Of a DNA stretch of 64,000 nucleotides, positions 37,401 to 52,100 are shown in pieces; position 1 is the first letter of the stretch; every line of letters begins with the position of its first letter. The position numbers were made by a program, and so were the translations under genes. The notes under the pieces are model-generated. The model was not told the DNA's origin and did no database searches. It saw only the letters and a program-made list of their open reading frames with translations. This DNA comes from Tyto alba (lineage: Eukaryota > Chordata > Aves > Strigiformes > Tytonidae): assembly GCF_018691265.1 (NCBI RefSeq), contig NW_024881330.1:20356886-20420885 (forward strand), read 5' to 3'.

Positions 37401-38854
37401 AAGAGATTTACTGTTTTCTTTCTCTTACTTTTTAAAAAAAGAAAAAAAAAGGTTTTATATTACTCTAGCTTGTACAGCAAATCCAGGGCCTGAATTTAAT
37501 CTTTGCATTGTTATCATGTGTAACAGCTCATATTAAGGCTCCGTGATATCTAGTAGAAACAACTCCATATGGATTTTATTACATTTTTCAGTTAGGTGAA
37601 ATGACCTGAAATTATGCAGGCATTTTGCCACTGATCTATTATCCAGAAGTAAAAACAAAGGTGAGGGGAGAGTGCAAATAAATAAAACGTAAGACTGACT
37701 TGAACAGGAAGCAGTTTGTTGGCAAGTTTGTAACCGCCAGTTAGTTTATGGGCATGAACAACACCTCTTTTGGCATATACAGTAGAATTACTGAACAGAA
37801 AGTAGCAGAGGGATTGAATTAATTTCTTTATCTAATATTAATACATTATTTCTGCTGAACTCCCACCACAGCATCAAAGCACTGGCCTGAAAATAATTTT
37901 GTTCACTGTTAACAGATATTAGCTGTCCTTTATGGCTACAACTCCTCTATTCTTCTAGATATAATCTGATGTGTCTTTGATCTTTGTAAATTGTACACTT
38001 CTAACTCAGGATAAAATGGGTACTGGAAAAAAATATGAATCAGGAGAAAGTCTTTCCATATCTGTGTAAATTTATTTATAAAAAATTGATGCAAGCAGCT
38101 TGTATAGTATGACACTGTCCTGGGTTTGAGTGAGTGGTGGGGTTCAAACCATGACAGACACCCAACAGTTTTCTGTCTGAGGAGCCTTTTGTGGAACCAG
38201 AAGAGGTAGGGGAGGAATATGTATGTGGACTCAAGGAAAACAAGGGAATCCTACCTTAAAATACAAACTTCTGATTTATCTTTTGGGGGAACAGTACTGT
38301 TCTTAATGTGAAAACATATACTACTCATCTGGTGCACGATTCCTTTCCTGGCTTCACAGACCACATCAAATGGTACTTCTGTTATGGATTTCACATCCCT
38401 TGATGGTACCTTATAGCTTATCTTCCATTCAGTGGCAAGGCCCTTCACAAACTCTTCCTTAGTTTACCCCTGATTTTTGTTTCTTATGATATTAACCCAT
38501 CCATACTACCAGTGATGTCCTCTTCAATGCCCTGTTCTTCTCCCTCCTTTGCCTACCTTAGACTTTTCTGCCTGAACTTTATATACAAATGTGTTAATGG
38601 CCCTATGCTCATGCACTTGGATGGGTGTAACAGCTAGATGTGCACTTCCATGCACTTTAAGCACTACAGCAGGCAAACTCCATAATGTTTGACTACTTGA
38701 TAGAGAAAATCAGTGGGCTGAATTAATAGATGTGACATTTTTAGAATAAATTATTTATGTACTGAATTCTATGGTGAAAAAATAAAACAGTTCTGTTTAT
38801 TAATAAATAAGTTGTCATGAAATAACATCTACTAATTGTTTTATTTCATTTTAG
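31431..38854 (+). other. ANGPT1: ANGPT1 intron 3, 3' part
   Basis: About 7.4 kb of AT-rich intron. It contains a T run at about 33645-33662 and a short LTR remnant at 38116. No other exon or RNA gene was recognised. Confidence 0.8.
38116..38156 (+). mobile_element. 41-bp LTR remnant with both ends preserved
   Basis: TGTCCTGGGTTTGAGTGAGT GGTGGGG matches the start of the LTR at 4381 (TGTTCTGGGTTGAGTGAGTGG). It runs directly into TTCAAACCATGACA, which matches that LTR's end (CTAAACCACGACA). About 1 kb of the middle is missing. The following GACACCCAACAG could be a decayed primer-binding region. The best reading is an internally deleted LTR. Only about 40 bases support it. Confidence 0.5.
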
Positions 38855-39087
38855 TTTACTTGAGCACAGAATTTTAGAAATGGAAGAAAGGCATAAAGAG
38901 GAGCTGGACACTTTGAAGGAGGAAAAAGAGAACCTACAGAGCTTGGTCACACGACAAAGCTACATAATCCAAGAACTAGAGAAGCAGTTAAACAAGGCAA
39001 CAAGCAATAACAGTGTCCTGCAGAAACAGCAACTTGAATTGATGGATACAGTTCACACTCTGATCACCCTCTGTTCCAAAGAAGGAG
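38855..39087 (+). CDS. ANGPT1: Angiopoietin-1, exon 4
   Basis: A 233-nt exon that completes the split serine (AG|T) and then reads LLEHRILEMEERHKEELDTL to ...MDTVHTLITLCSKEG. It leaves one base (G) of the next codon. The acceptor is TTATTTCATTTTAG and the donor GTAAGA. It encodes the rest of the coiled coil (EELDTLKEEKENLQ, YIIQELEKQLNKAT) and the start of the linker to the fibrinogen-like domain. NNS is a potential N-glycosylation site. The cysteine in TLCSKEG matches a cysteine in human ANGPT1 near the coiled-coil end and may help link chains; that role is inferred. Compared with recalled human sequence, differences are conservative (EERHKEEL for EGKHKEEL, HTLITLCSKEG for HNLVNLCTKEG). Confidence 0.97.
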
Positions 39088-42000
39088 GTAAGAAAGTAAC
39101 ATTATAAAATGTTAGAAGCACCAGGAAATTTCTTCTGAAGTAAGTCGTGAATTTTTGGAAAGGCAGAACGTAATGAGCTAATTGCAAGAAAGAAAACGAC
39201 ATTGTAATTGAGGACAAAAAGGATGATAAGAAGCCACAAATCAAATAAGGTGTGTACAGTGCTGAGGCTGACCCTTGTGCTAACAGCCGTACTTGATTTT
39301 TTGAATTTAATATCACTGAGTTGTTATACCTTGACCATAGCTGATGTAGGCCATAATTCTACTGACTTCACATTAGCAATACTGATTTGTTCCTCTGAGC
39401 ATCTGCCTCCTTCTGCTGGGAGTAATCTAACCAAACATGTATGTTAACTTAATAGATACCTATATCTGATGTACTTTAGACTTTCTTTACAATCTATGGA
39501 AAGAACAGGATACTAAATGAAGGAAAGTAGCCCAAAACCTTATACATATATATGGGTTATAATGTTGATGAACCTGGATGTATGCACTTATGGTGTTGTA
39601 GACATCTGAAAGATGAATCTCCTCTTGCATGAGATTTTATTTATAGTAAAGGATCATTTTTCTTCCTTCTGCCTTGCTGGATTTTGTTTGTTTCTGAATG
39701 CATTAGACATACTGCAAACACAAAAGATAGAAATAACGTCCTTTGAAAGAAGGGGTTGACAAAGACTCAAGGACAATTCTCCTCAAGTCTGCCTTTCTTA
39801 GTAAATAGATTTCTTACAGCGCCTGAGAAAGAAATTCAGGTAGGATTTTAATTTTCAGATGCTAAAGATACTGCAGAATGTCTCTGGAAAGAAATTCCTT
39901 TCATCAGAACTGGCCGAGGGAGATGGGTGAATGGACACCACTGTAAAGAATGGAAATGGGACACTGGAAAGTACAAATTAGTAACTACAAAAAACAAGGC
40001 AAAGTCATACAGAAGAGAGGAAAGAAGAAACATAAGGAAGAATAAAAGAAAAAAGGCATATGATAAGAATAACAGCTAAAAGGGGTTTAACAGCTGCACG
40101 TGGAATAGCATGCAGAGGGTTAAAAATACTGGGGAAAAGAAAGATGAGGAAATAAAATTATGTCCATCTGGGAAGAATCCATCAAAACCCATCTGAGAAG
40201 GGGTACAGAGTAAACTTAGAGAGAAACTGTAGATGTGTGAGTTGTGCTAGTCATTCAGTGAGTGTGTAAGCAGGGATGAAAGAGGTCTATGTGAGGTTAA
40301 GTATCAGCGATCCAAAGAGCCCAGTATATTTGCTCATTGTAATTTTAGAGTGCTAAATTCCATAAATTATCTAAAAGCTAAAAAGCAGAAAAACAAACAA
40401 AACCCCCAAACAACAAACCCATCCCACCAATCAAAACCTTGTCACCTGCATCATTACGCAATACTCTGAGAGGCAAAAGACATATTAGATCATTCAAACT
40501 ATTCAGCTCAAGGCAGTGTGGGTTTGCTCTCTACTCTATATTCCCATGCAACTTGTGTGGCTTAAATCTAAACTGCTCCAGTGACGAGGATTACATCTCT
40601 TCCTTTGGAAGTGTTGCATGCTTAGGCCCATGTTGATAGACTACTTTTTTTAAAAAAACTTCTTTTTCCCCCTCATGTTCATTCTAAATATTCCCTTCTG
40701 CTTATTCTGTTATATAGTTCCCGAGCATTTTGAATTAAATTACATCCTTCATAGTAGGCTGTTCTCATATCAGGAGAGAAACAATGTGATGCAATGCAAA
40801 TCCTTTATTATGTTTTATGGTCTTTTGGCAAAGAAACCTGGCAAAGCTGTGTTCAGAGTGTTCTAATAGAGCTCAGGAGTACTTTAAAATTAATATCAAA
40901 ATGAAAGATATTATTCTCATACAGAGATATATTGCAATGTCTTTTTAAGGTTAGAAAGATTTTTCTAACAATTTTGAATTTGATTCAAAGAAAAAACCCA
41001 AATAAACTAACATTTTCCTAAACTCAGTTTTCTCAGCTGCTTCCTATAAAAACTTTCAGTGAGGATTATGGAAGTGGATGTTTCAAACTGGGCTCCTGGG
41101 TACAAATTCAGGTACCTGAAATCCTGAAATTTCAGCAGTTTTTTTACTTCCAGTGAACTGTGGAAACAAAAGATGCTCAGCAGAGTTAAATGCCTAAATA
41201 TAATTTTAATGGCCTAACTCAAACCCTTGATTTTGGACTCCATTATATTTTGTGTATTAACATGTTCAGAATTTTCCTTGCATCACTTTTTTATTTAAAG
41301 AGAATAACTTAAAAAGAAATAATTGCAGAAATGTTTCCACTTACTGCCTAAGTCTAGCTGACCAACATTTTTGGTAAGTGTATTCACAGCTGAAAAAGGA
41401 GCCAGACAGCTTAAGTTAAAATAATAATATTATCCTGGAGCACAAGACCACTCTAATAAAGGCTAAATACTAAAGTATTTAGTTGTACCAAAAATTAATA
41501 CCAGCTTCAGTTTGTGCAAATATATATTGGAGATGGAAAAGAAGGAATGCTGGGAAATATCACTGGAAGTACTCTAAATTCACTCAAAAATAAGTTTAGA
41601 TAGTCTTACACAAGTCTTTATGTGTGCACTAATATTCAAAACAAAATATGCTGTGAGAACCGATGTTTATTGGGAGATAGAGAATAACAAAATGTGATAC
41701 CTAAATCTGTGACACCCCTTCTGTCTTATACTTTGGTAAATCTCAGTCATCTAATTTCGTGAGGGACATAGCAGAAATGGAAATAGTCCCGAAAAGAATA
41801 GGACAATGGAAATAATTAGAGACCTGGAACAATTTCCATATGAGGAGAGAGAGCTCTAACATAGAGAACTGTTGGATGGGAAAAAAGGTATGTGGGAGAT
41901 GCTGTTATGGAAGTATACAAAATAACTAATGACAGGGAGAAGAGGAACAGCCAGTAACTTTGAGAGATGTTTTCCACTGATAAAAGATAGTACTTGATCA

Positions 42001-45000
42001 AGTTAAGTAAAGGTTGCTAGATATCACTGAGATTGAGAAAGAGTTTTGAATTATTAGAAAGCTGAAAACCTAGCAAAGGGTGGATCCCCTTAAAAACTTC
42101 AGGCTTTTAACTAGGGATATTTATCTTTGAAAGGAAGCACAACCTAGGCCAGACATCAAGTCTAGAAGGCCAGATTGTCCATGATGAAAAATTGCAAAGA
42201 ATGTCTAAATCTTGTGGTATTTTGAGAATGGCTTTAAGTACCTGTGTTGGATTTTCAACCATAAATTAAAAAATGTAAGTCAATATATTTTATACTACAT
42301 GTATACATTCTTATATTTTAAAATCTGTTATCCATATTAAGAAACCTAAAAATCTCCCCCAAGATAAGTCACAGACAGAAAATTTTCTTCCTTGCATAAA
42401 TCATAGTATTCAGGATTTTTCAATTTATAAAACTGAAATTAGTATTTTTAAAACTATGTTTTTATAAAATAATAATAATACATCTAAACAACTTAATTTG
42501 AAACCAAGCTGGTAATAACCATTTCTTTTTGATTACAAAACATGAGACAGATTTCCTCCAATAATGACATAATCATATCAGAAGATTTATTTTTAGATTA
42601 ATCTAAATAAGTTGGGAAAGTTTCAGAATTTTGCCTGCTAACACCCTGTGAATAGTATAGCTGAACAGTGCAGAGATACAGGGCTAAACAGAAACTGCTT
42701 TGTTTTAGTTTCACACTCTAAGAAGCTTAGCTAAAATATTCCCTAGTACTGGATGACAGCCCTAAGAAATTTGCTTTGGTACTTCCACAGAGGCTAGACA
42801 AACTTTAGAATTTCTGAAGTATATAAAGACAAATGAGGAAGAGAGCTAAAAAATAAAAGCCACACAAAAGATAAATTTTTAAAATATAGATGGACCTAAA
42901 TACAAAATCCAGATCCCACTTTCAGCGTCAGTTTTGGTACAGACTAGTTTTGGGACCGGGGCCACCTGTAAAACTTGGAATTGTTTATGAGTTTGGCTTC
43001 CAAAATACCACCCACCTCTGTCCCAGTGTGAGTGATTCTAGGATTTCAGTTGCATTTAATCCTTAAAATAGACACTCTAATAGGTCAAAAATCCTACAGA
43101 GTGTCAAATATATGCAAGATACCATGGGGACTGACATCTCCATTTTGGCCTGTGTCTATGGCTAAATAGATTTATCACATTGTCAATATATTTTTTAGGC
43201 AGGGGCAACAATCTTGGCAGTGGTTACCAATAAATTTCTACAATAAAATTTCTAAAAAAGCAGCACTTTCAGACACTAACCTTCCAAATTAAATAATTGT
43301 TCAAAATGGTGAAAAATTAAAGTGATTTTATAAAGACTGAGTAATTTACAAATTCAAATACAGATAAATGCCTGAAACTTTATTTTTCCCCAACAAAAGA
43401 TGGAGAAGTAGAAACACTGAGGTGAAGGCTTAATTATTCACCACAGAGATATTGCTCGACTATCTCCAAGACTGTAGAAGTCCTTCACCTGCAGCAGGTG
43501 AGCTGGATAGAGATCACATCACTCTTTGCAAAAGTCATCGAAGATTTTGTGATTATTATTTTCTTCAATCTGTTCATTCCTCATACTACTCTGAGTATTA
43601 TTTTTTGAGGATGGATAAAGAATTTTGGCACATTGCTGTCACTGGCAAACAATGGCTCTATAACACCGGAAATATTTAGTGACAGACATTTTAAGTTTCC
43701 ACATCAGAAAAATTACTTATGAAAAGGAAATATAGTGCTAACTAGAGAGTCACATAAATATTACTGAAAACAAAACAAAACAAGGAATACACTACAGATT
43801 ATGTTAAGCAATACGCAATATCATTATCAAAGAAGCACATACAAGTTCAGAACAAGTAATTCAGAAATTGTATTGGTCTAGAGGGAAATTATGTTTCAAG
43901 CCAAACATCACAAAATGTGCCCAGTCAAAAGTCACATATATTTTCGAATACATTTTCTTTTTATTCCAGTATAAGAAAATAGATCTAGAGTGTCTATTGT
44001 TTTAACATGAATTTGCATAATTTAGAATAGCTGCACAAGTACTCCTACTGACAGTATAAGGGAAAGTAAAAATCCAGTGGGAAAGTATATTTAACCATAA
44101 ACTTATTTTTCTTTTCCTGTTTTTTATGTTGTCCTTCAGACTGCACAATAATATACCTTGTTAAAATGTTTGGTCTAAACTTATATACTACAGAGAACTA
44201 ATGGAACTGTACAGAAAGTTTTGTCTCGAATGTCTGGTTTTGTGACCTCCTAGTGGGAGAGAAATGAAGCATTAGCTTCCTCTTGAATGCTTACAAGAAC
44301 CTAAGCTTAATTCTCAAAATAATACACACATATGCTAGGAATTTAACTCCCCAGAAATGCCTATTGCATTCATGAAGTAAATAATGTGGTTAGTGGATCT
44401 GGCATTTCTGAAAAGGTACAAATCTCCTGGCTCATGGGTAGTTTTCATATTTTAGAAAATCATGCAGGAAAAGTAAATATGTCCAAAAATTTATTTGAAT
44501 GGAATTCATGCTTTTAAAAGGCATAGCAATTAGTCTACTCAAAACATTAAACAGCAAGTAGTCTATTCTGTTTCTTAGACTACAGTAGTTATTATGTTAA
44601 AATTTATGGTGAAGTGAAGAGTAAGAATAGAATGAGAACTTCAAAGAAATGACCTGAAGTTTACAGTCAGAGGTCAGAATTTCCCAAGCAGCGATGCTGG
44701 CCTACTTCATCAGAAAGACTGCAAATATATCTTACACAATACAAGCTAGGTTTAAGAAAAAAAAAAAAAATAAAATCCCAGTGGGAATCCCAGGTGTTCT
44801 GAAAGGTAATTTTAAATCTTAATATTTGGACTGTGTTCAGCAAGACAAATTTTCTATATTGTATTGAATCAGCCTTATATTGGAATGAAAAAATGAGGAT
44901 ATTTAAATCTAATAGATTTTAGACAGCAGTGTAGAAAAGTAAGGTTTAATAGAGTTCTCTGGTAATTTTTCTTCTGTGCATGGATAGAATAATATTTGTA

Positions 45001-48000
45001 CTCATCTGACATATGTTTTTGAGGTGACAGCATGTTTTGTCTGGTACCAGTTTCCCTAACAATATCTTTTAATTCCTTAAGCACTTGTTTCCTCTTTGTA
45101 CTTCATCCATGACATTGCAAAGGTTTCTTTTAACATGACAAGTCATAACTAGTGAGGCAGAAACCCAGAGCAGGGCATATCAGTCACTTCATTATTTTTC
45201 TTCTGAAGCATAGAAGCAAACAAAATAAAGTTTTTGCTAGATGTACAGAAGTTTCTGACCAGCTTTGGCTGCAAGCTGTAGGTAGGAGGTGGTTCAGGAA
45301 TGTGATTAAAACATAGTTATAGGAAAAGAATGCATGAATAAAGTGACAGGGTTTTTTTTTTCCTTATACCTGAAATTGCGTTTTTATCACAACGTGTTAT
45401 AGCATACTGCAATGTAATAACAAAACATGATGCTTTTCATCCATTAATTCAATTTTTTTTATTAAGTTTGTTCTTCTTAATATTCATTAAGAATTAGAGA
45501 ACACAGACTTGACAAAGTTGGAGTGACCACACCAGAGCTTTAAACAAAACCTTATTTAGTGCACTGAAGCCATTTGGTGTTACACACTTAACTTACTCTG
45601 TCATGAAGTCCTAATTTGATTGCCAAAGGTGTCAAAGAAAATAGCTTCATCTAAGGTTGACAGTATGTGTGCTCAAGAATGTAAACAACATCTATTTGAA
45701 TAGTTTCTCTCTACTTCCTCCTGCTTTAGTGATTTTATAGGTAAGTGATTTCATTTTTTTAAGACATCTTAAAGCAGGAACAGATACCCTTAAAAAGAGA
45801 TCAGAAGAAAGCTATCAGAAAATGTCTACCTGCAATTCACAAAGCTCACTATGATAAAGATGAATTCCACTTTTTAATCTGCCTTTATTTGCCTTTTGAA
45901 AGCTGGTGAAATATTGAATCTTAATTTTGCACTTTATGTCATAGAAGAGGGGTCCCCTTATCCATACTGTAGCTGGATCCTATTGAGCACATGGACCCAC
46001 TGAGGTGCAAAGCGCTACAGGGCTGCAGTCAGAGGCTGGGTTGTCTTTGGACAGTTGTGTAGATGTTCAGTTACACATACACATCAGCACCAGCTTTATT
46101 TTGTGTTTCTTTTTTTTTTTTTTTTCTGTTCAGGTGCTATAGATTTCCTGTTTCCCTTTGAGACGTTCTCTATTGTATTGATATGCATTTTTCAGAGATG
46201 CTCAGAAAGCTCAAGTAAGAGTTTTTGGGGGTCAACATGACCTGAGTCACTAACATTTACAGTGTAGATGTAGAGTTCTGGTCTAGACTTCCTTTAGAGT
46301 CAACAAAGGCACTTTAGTCAAGTGAGTTACCTTAGTATGAGGTCAGTCACATCTGCAAGTACCTTTTTTCTCCATATTATCAGTTAAAGGGTGATTATAT
46401 TAGTGCTGCTGTTTATATGATCAGTATCTACTTTAGGACAGATTAACTTTATATTCTTGTTTTCTAGAACTAAGTAAATAACAATAATAAATCTAAATCA
46501 TCATGATTTAAAAATAAAAGTATTTTCATACCTTGCTCAAGCAAGGATACCTTAATTTCCAATTTACTCTCTATAATAAAATGCAACAAAATATATTAGG
46601 TAGGATCAAGCCAGGCTGTGGTTTAATAGAGATTCAGTACTGAAATAAGTCAATTTGAATTGTGCATCATTTGAAATTTATGTCAGTGGGAAAATATTTA
46701 AATTCTTCAAAACAGAATTGGGGATTCCCATATTTTATTCCTATTAAGTTGTTGGTGGTCACAGCAGGAGATTGATATTTATTAGTACTGAAAAATAATA
46801 CTATAAGTACATATTTTTACATCTAAATTCTTGATTGTTAATATTGAAATCAATTACCCACCCTCATTTCTACAGTATATCTCAGTGCCAAATCCCTTTT
46901 CACTTTGTGGAAATGGTATTATTCACTCACACCAAAGATATTACAGGGCATATCAGCATATATAAACCAACTAATAATGCTGTCAGTGTCACCCAAATGG
47001 CTTGTTAGTGAAAAGTTTCTTTCTATGCATGCCATTCTTCATCTGGAAACACTAAATGCACATTAGGGTGCCTGTGTGGAAATATATAAATCAATTAAAG
47101 AAGTATGGACACTAGAAATATTAAACAAAGCCAGTGGCTTAATCTCTCTTGAAGCAGTTCATGAAAGACTTCTTTAGTTCTCATCTCAGTGAATGGCTGG
47201 TTACTCACAAAATTGCTGTCTCAGGCAGAAACTCTATTGCAGCTCGATAATTAAGTGTCTTTATCTCTTTGTAAATGGGCCATAAGGCATTCTATTTCAG
47301 CTCACTAATGAGGACCATTTTATGGTATTCCTAAGTGATGTCTTTCAAATACACAGTGAATCAAAGTATTATTGTTGTTACCAGTCACTAAGGCTGGATT
47401 TATTGGGAAACAAACTTGATAACTGTTGATAATTTATTAGGTAGTAAATAATTATGCCCTGGAGAGGGTGAAAGCTCACTATGTTAACAACATTTTCCAA
47501 GACTGTGTCAATGCCTGCAGCACTACAGGAGGGAAATTCTGTTTAAAATTATTTATTTAATAACTAGTTAGATAACTTGAGTGCTCTTGCTATGCAGTTG
47601 TTTGCCTTTCTTTCTTCAGACTCTTAGAGGGTGTGTGAGAGGGAAAAGTAATATTCTGCTAGCAGCTAAAACATTTCTGTAAATGTTAATGTGAGGAATC
47701 TAATTGGCTACACATTTTCTCTTTCCTCCCCACCTTAAAAATATGGATCTGAAATTCTTGTATTTAATGAACCTTAGTGTTCCTAATTAATCTAAGACTG
47801 GACTGGTTCCTCGGCTGGTAGAATCATTGTAGCCCTACTAACTGTGTTTCAGCATGGCCTTGTAATTATGCAGGACTGTGCTTAAAGGAGATTTGCACAT
47901 CCTTTTGGGCTTCCCACATGCAGTAAGTGGCATGCATGCAGCCATGAAGGGTTAGAGGTTGATGGCCAAGGAGCTATTTATGCTCTTGTTATTGCTTCTT

Positions 48001-48799
48001 GGAAACAAAATCTTTCCACTTCTTCTTCCAGTCTGGTGGTTGTAGAATCGCAAGATGGATCAGATTGTTGAGCTGCTCTGGTGGAATAATAAAACTGTAT
48101 AACAAAGAAACAAAACAACAACAAAACAACCAAGCAAGCAAACAAATACCCCATGCCTGCATACCCCCTTGCCCTCCTACACCAAACCAAAACACTTTCT
48201 GCCAGATATCCTATTAGCTGATTCATTCTGTGGCTATAGAGGCAGTCTACAACCAACAGAAGTGGGAAGAACAGTAGTGCTCCTTTAGATGACACCCTGC
48301 CATTACATGGGGTTTTGGGTTATGTCTAAATGCTCCCTTAAACATTGAAAATGTGTGTGTATATAGACATTTACTTATATGTCATAAACTCTGAACACTT
48401 AATTGAGGCCAGTATTTTCCATTCTAATCATTCAGCAGGTGAGTGTGTTTGAGGAAGGAATTCTAGAATTCTGTTTTCTTCCACCTTCTAAAATACCCAT
48501 GTAAGTTCAAGGTGAGCTCCCAAGAAACTCTTGAATGAAAGACACAGGAGGGACTACTTGCCTATTAGTGGTCAAAATGAAAATAGTATTTTATAAATTA
48601 TTGAACAGAAAGGAAATCAGAAAAAATTGTACCATGTATAAGTCATGATGTACTCAAATACTGTATAAAATATTGGACCCCAAGTGTAAAAACAAACAAA
48701 CAAAAAAAAAAAAACCAAACAAAATATGAAAAAAGCTACAAAGACAGGTGATCAAAGATGTGAAATAGCATTCATTAAGCATATCAGAGATACTTCAGA
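39088..48799 (+). other. ANGPT1: ANGPT1 intron 4, 5' part
   Basis: AT-rich intron sequence with A or T homopolymers near 44757-44771 and 46110-46125. At about 48090-48150 there is a CAAACAA-type A-rich stretch. No exon, RNA gene or clear transposon was recognised. Confidence 0.8.
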
Positions 48800-49150
48800 C
48801 AGTATAAAAGATAGTAGGAGGATGCAGTAGAAATCATAGGTGGCTTGTAGAGAATGGATGCAGAATTACTGACACTTCCAACTAAGAATGAAGGGTCATC
48901 ACCTGAAATACACTGGTTAAAAATTGACAGTAGGAGATTTTCCTTCACATGGTACCTGTATGGAGTTCCGTGGTATTGGACACTCTGAACGATTGAAATT
49001 CATGTGGCTTCAAAAAAGCAATTGGAGAAATTCATAGAAGAAAATTATTTCAAAGCCTATTAAATATACAGATATTATATCTATCAGAGGAAGCACCTAT
49101 GCTGTAAATTCCCGGATATGCTTGCCCGCTGTTATGCTGTTCTCCAGTCA
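48800..49150 (+). mobile_element. Ancient CR1/L3-like LINE 3' fragment
   Basis: The order of words follows the 3' end of an old amniote CR1-type LINE. 'aagggtcatcacctgaaat' is followed by 'aggagattttccttcacat', 'tattggacactctgaac', 'aattggagaaattcatagaagaaaa', 'cctattaaat' and 'gatattatatctatcagaggaa'. These correspond to the remembered 'attcatggaggaaaggtccatcagtggctatta...' block. It is heavily diverged and the limits are approximate. The orientation is sense to ANGPT1. Confidence 0.5.
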
Positions 49151-52100
49151 TCTGCTTTGGACATCTGTTCCAATTACAGACTTTTTTGGGGGGCCAGGTG
49201 TTAACCCAGCCCTTGCAAAACCTTAGGCTCCTCCTGAGGAGGGAGGACTAAAAGAAAAAGAAAATAAGTAATTATGGGGGTGCGAACAAAGAAGAAAACA
49301 GAAGAGCAATGAGGGTTAAAAGATCAAGTCACGTGAAGAAGCCCCATGGCTTCTAGGGCCTCTGATGATGGAGACAGGATACTAGAGAGGCTGAAGTGGC
49401 AATGTAGCCACTCTCTTAACTTCATTTGGGATTAATGGGAGTCTTGACAATAAAGTTTTATAAACTAGAATCCACAAATTTATAATACAGAAACTTGGTT
49501 ATTGAGTAATAGGTCCCAGAACAAAATATTTTATTCCAGTATGTCAAAATGAACTTTTTATTTTTGCCAATTTGCCTTTGGCCAGATCTTTTTGTCAGAT
49601 TCAGAGCAATCTCACAAAGAAATATTACTTTGAAAAGCATTTTGGTGAATATATACTTTGTTGGAAGGAAAATATATGTCAAAACTCCATTCCTAAACTT
49701 TCTCTCACCTCCCTAATAAACAAACATGAGTACACAAGCATGTACAACAATGACTTATCTGAGAAGACTGCTGGACTCCAAGACATCCAGAAGCAGCTTT
49801 CGTATTAATATCCACCCCTCTCTTTTTTTTAAAAAAAAAAAAAAGATAATATACAGACTTTGTGGAGATGAAAATAAAACATAGTATTAGTACAGGAGGA
49901 AATAAACTTGACTTTGGAGAAAGTTTTGAACAGATTGTCTTCATCATAATTTAGAATTGGGTGCTAAGTGCATATAAATTCACATTTAAAACTTTTACTG
50001 AACTAGCTAGGTGCATAAAAAGTTCCTGTAGTTTTATCAATAATAAGTAACTGGAATATTTTTTTAATTTCATACATATCAGTGGATTCTGACTTTCTAA
50101 TTCTTTTTTACATTGGCTATATTGGGTGATGGTGGTAACTTTAATAATCCAGAAATACTTTTTGGAGAGGAAAAACACATAGTATGCCTTATGTACCTGG
50201 ACCAACTAGAATCCAGAAAATGCACTTTCCAAGTCCTTGACAGGGGCACAAATGTGCTTTTATATGGCTATCATTTTAGTTTGTAGGCAACACTGTGGTT
50301 ATCTGGAGAGCATATCTGACTTGAAGTCAGCCTTCAGGTTTGTGCCTTTGCCTGTGGTTTGTGTAACATCTGCGGCACAACTGTGTTGTCACAGGGTTGT
50401 CTTGTTGCAGGGAATAGTTGGATGTCACAGCCAGCTATTAGGTTTCAGTTTAATGTTTGTTCTCCAGTGGAGGTTGGTATATGCAAGAGTAGGCCACTGA
50501 AACAACAGACTATACCTCTGGCTGTAAGTCAGCAAAAACTGAGTGACTGTAACTCTGCATATTTTTCCTCTTCAAAATAAAAATAATCTTCACCCTTTCT
50601 CTGTCAGATCTGTTTGTGGTTCCTGCTGCTAAGTCTGAGAACATACATACACGTGTGGGTCATGTTCCAGGCCTTCTCACTGGAAATATTTGACTGAGAA
50701 CCTTTTGATAACATCAGCAAACTGTTCCTGATTTGATTCTTTCTGAGCCAGGCACTATTTGCCATCATAACTGGAACTGTGGTGGTGCACAGCAGCTGCA
50801 CCCAAATAAATGGCTGGGAAAGAGGTCAGAGATACAGGGTCTGCTATAGAAATGTAGGATTTCCCACTGTGTGTCTGGAACCATGACAAGAATGAGGCAA
50901 AATTTATTAGCATTTTGGATCTAGACAGAATCTGCCATTTGGTAGTCCTTGAATGACCTTATCCTGGAATCCTACAGCTGTAGGCAAAAAAAAACATCAA
51001 TTTTCAAACTTCTCCTTTTTTATTTTTTAGAAGCTGCTAATCTGGGGACAGAAATGTTCACCTCACATGCTTTTGATAGAACAGCTAAAATTTAGGTCAA
51101 TTATATTTTCCAGTAAGATATGGAAAGAGATTTTTCCTTTCTGGCCTCAAAAGCATGAAGAATTTTTTAAGTGCCTTTTGGTATGTATAGTGATTATTAA
51201 GTCCTATAAGAAAATTAGATTCATGTAAATAAAACATTAAAACAATGAAAATATAATCATTCACTAAGACACTACAGACATTACTCTGCATATCTTTCCA
51301 AATAAGTCACTGTCATGCAAAAAACCAACAGCTGCCTTTCATTTGCTGGTAGTATCACTAAAGGACATAAGACTCTAGTGATTAACTCAGTCTCAACTGA
51401 TTTCACAAACATGGCAGTTCGGATCTTAAATAATTTAGTAAATACGAATGTGATTTTATTGATTCAGTCAGCATAATGAACTGCATTTTAACATTCTTTA
51501 TTGCTTACAGACAAACTGTACTATTCATTCACCAAATGTCTGATGGAGACTTAAAAAGCAGTGGGATAACCACTTAATTTTCTCAAAAACATTCAGAATT
51601 ATTAATTTTAAAAAACAACCATAATAATTTTTAAATATTTTTTTCTAGTAGAGATGATATTATATAATTTTCATGCAGCTAGAATAAAAGATAGATATTA
51701 TATGGTTTAAATTTCATATTCCTAGAGGAGAACTTTAAACTACTAAATATTTCTGAGATATTTATTCTTAGTAGTCAGTTTGTATTTCTTTAAACCTGTG
51801 GAGAAAAGCAGGTGTCTTTCATTTGTGATAGCTGTTAGAAACTAAAAAGCTCATTTACTATTGACTTATTTTCCTAACTGATAGCAGAAAAATAGTCTCA
51901 CCCTACACAGAGGCACATGCACCTAGCAATCAGTTAAGGGATTTCCCTGGCTATTGTTTTGGGAAAAGGCCCCACGTATCTGAGCTCTCTCACTTGCAAG
52001 CACCAGTAACCCTTTCTAAGAAAACTGAAGATGCTACAACCTCAGGTGCCAACCCCATCTTTCTACTGAAAGTTAATACCCATCTACTAGGAGCACCAGA

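Noticed and set aside
47978..48295. A 105-codon reverse ORF with a hydrophobic stretch
   Set aside because: The hydrophobic region is produced by an A-rich CAAACAA-type tract on the other strand (about 48090-48150), so it is low complexity rather than a membrane protein.
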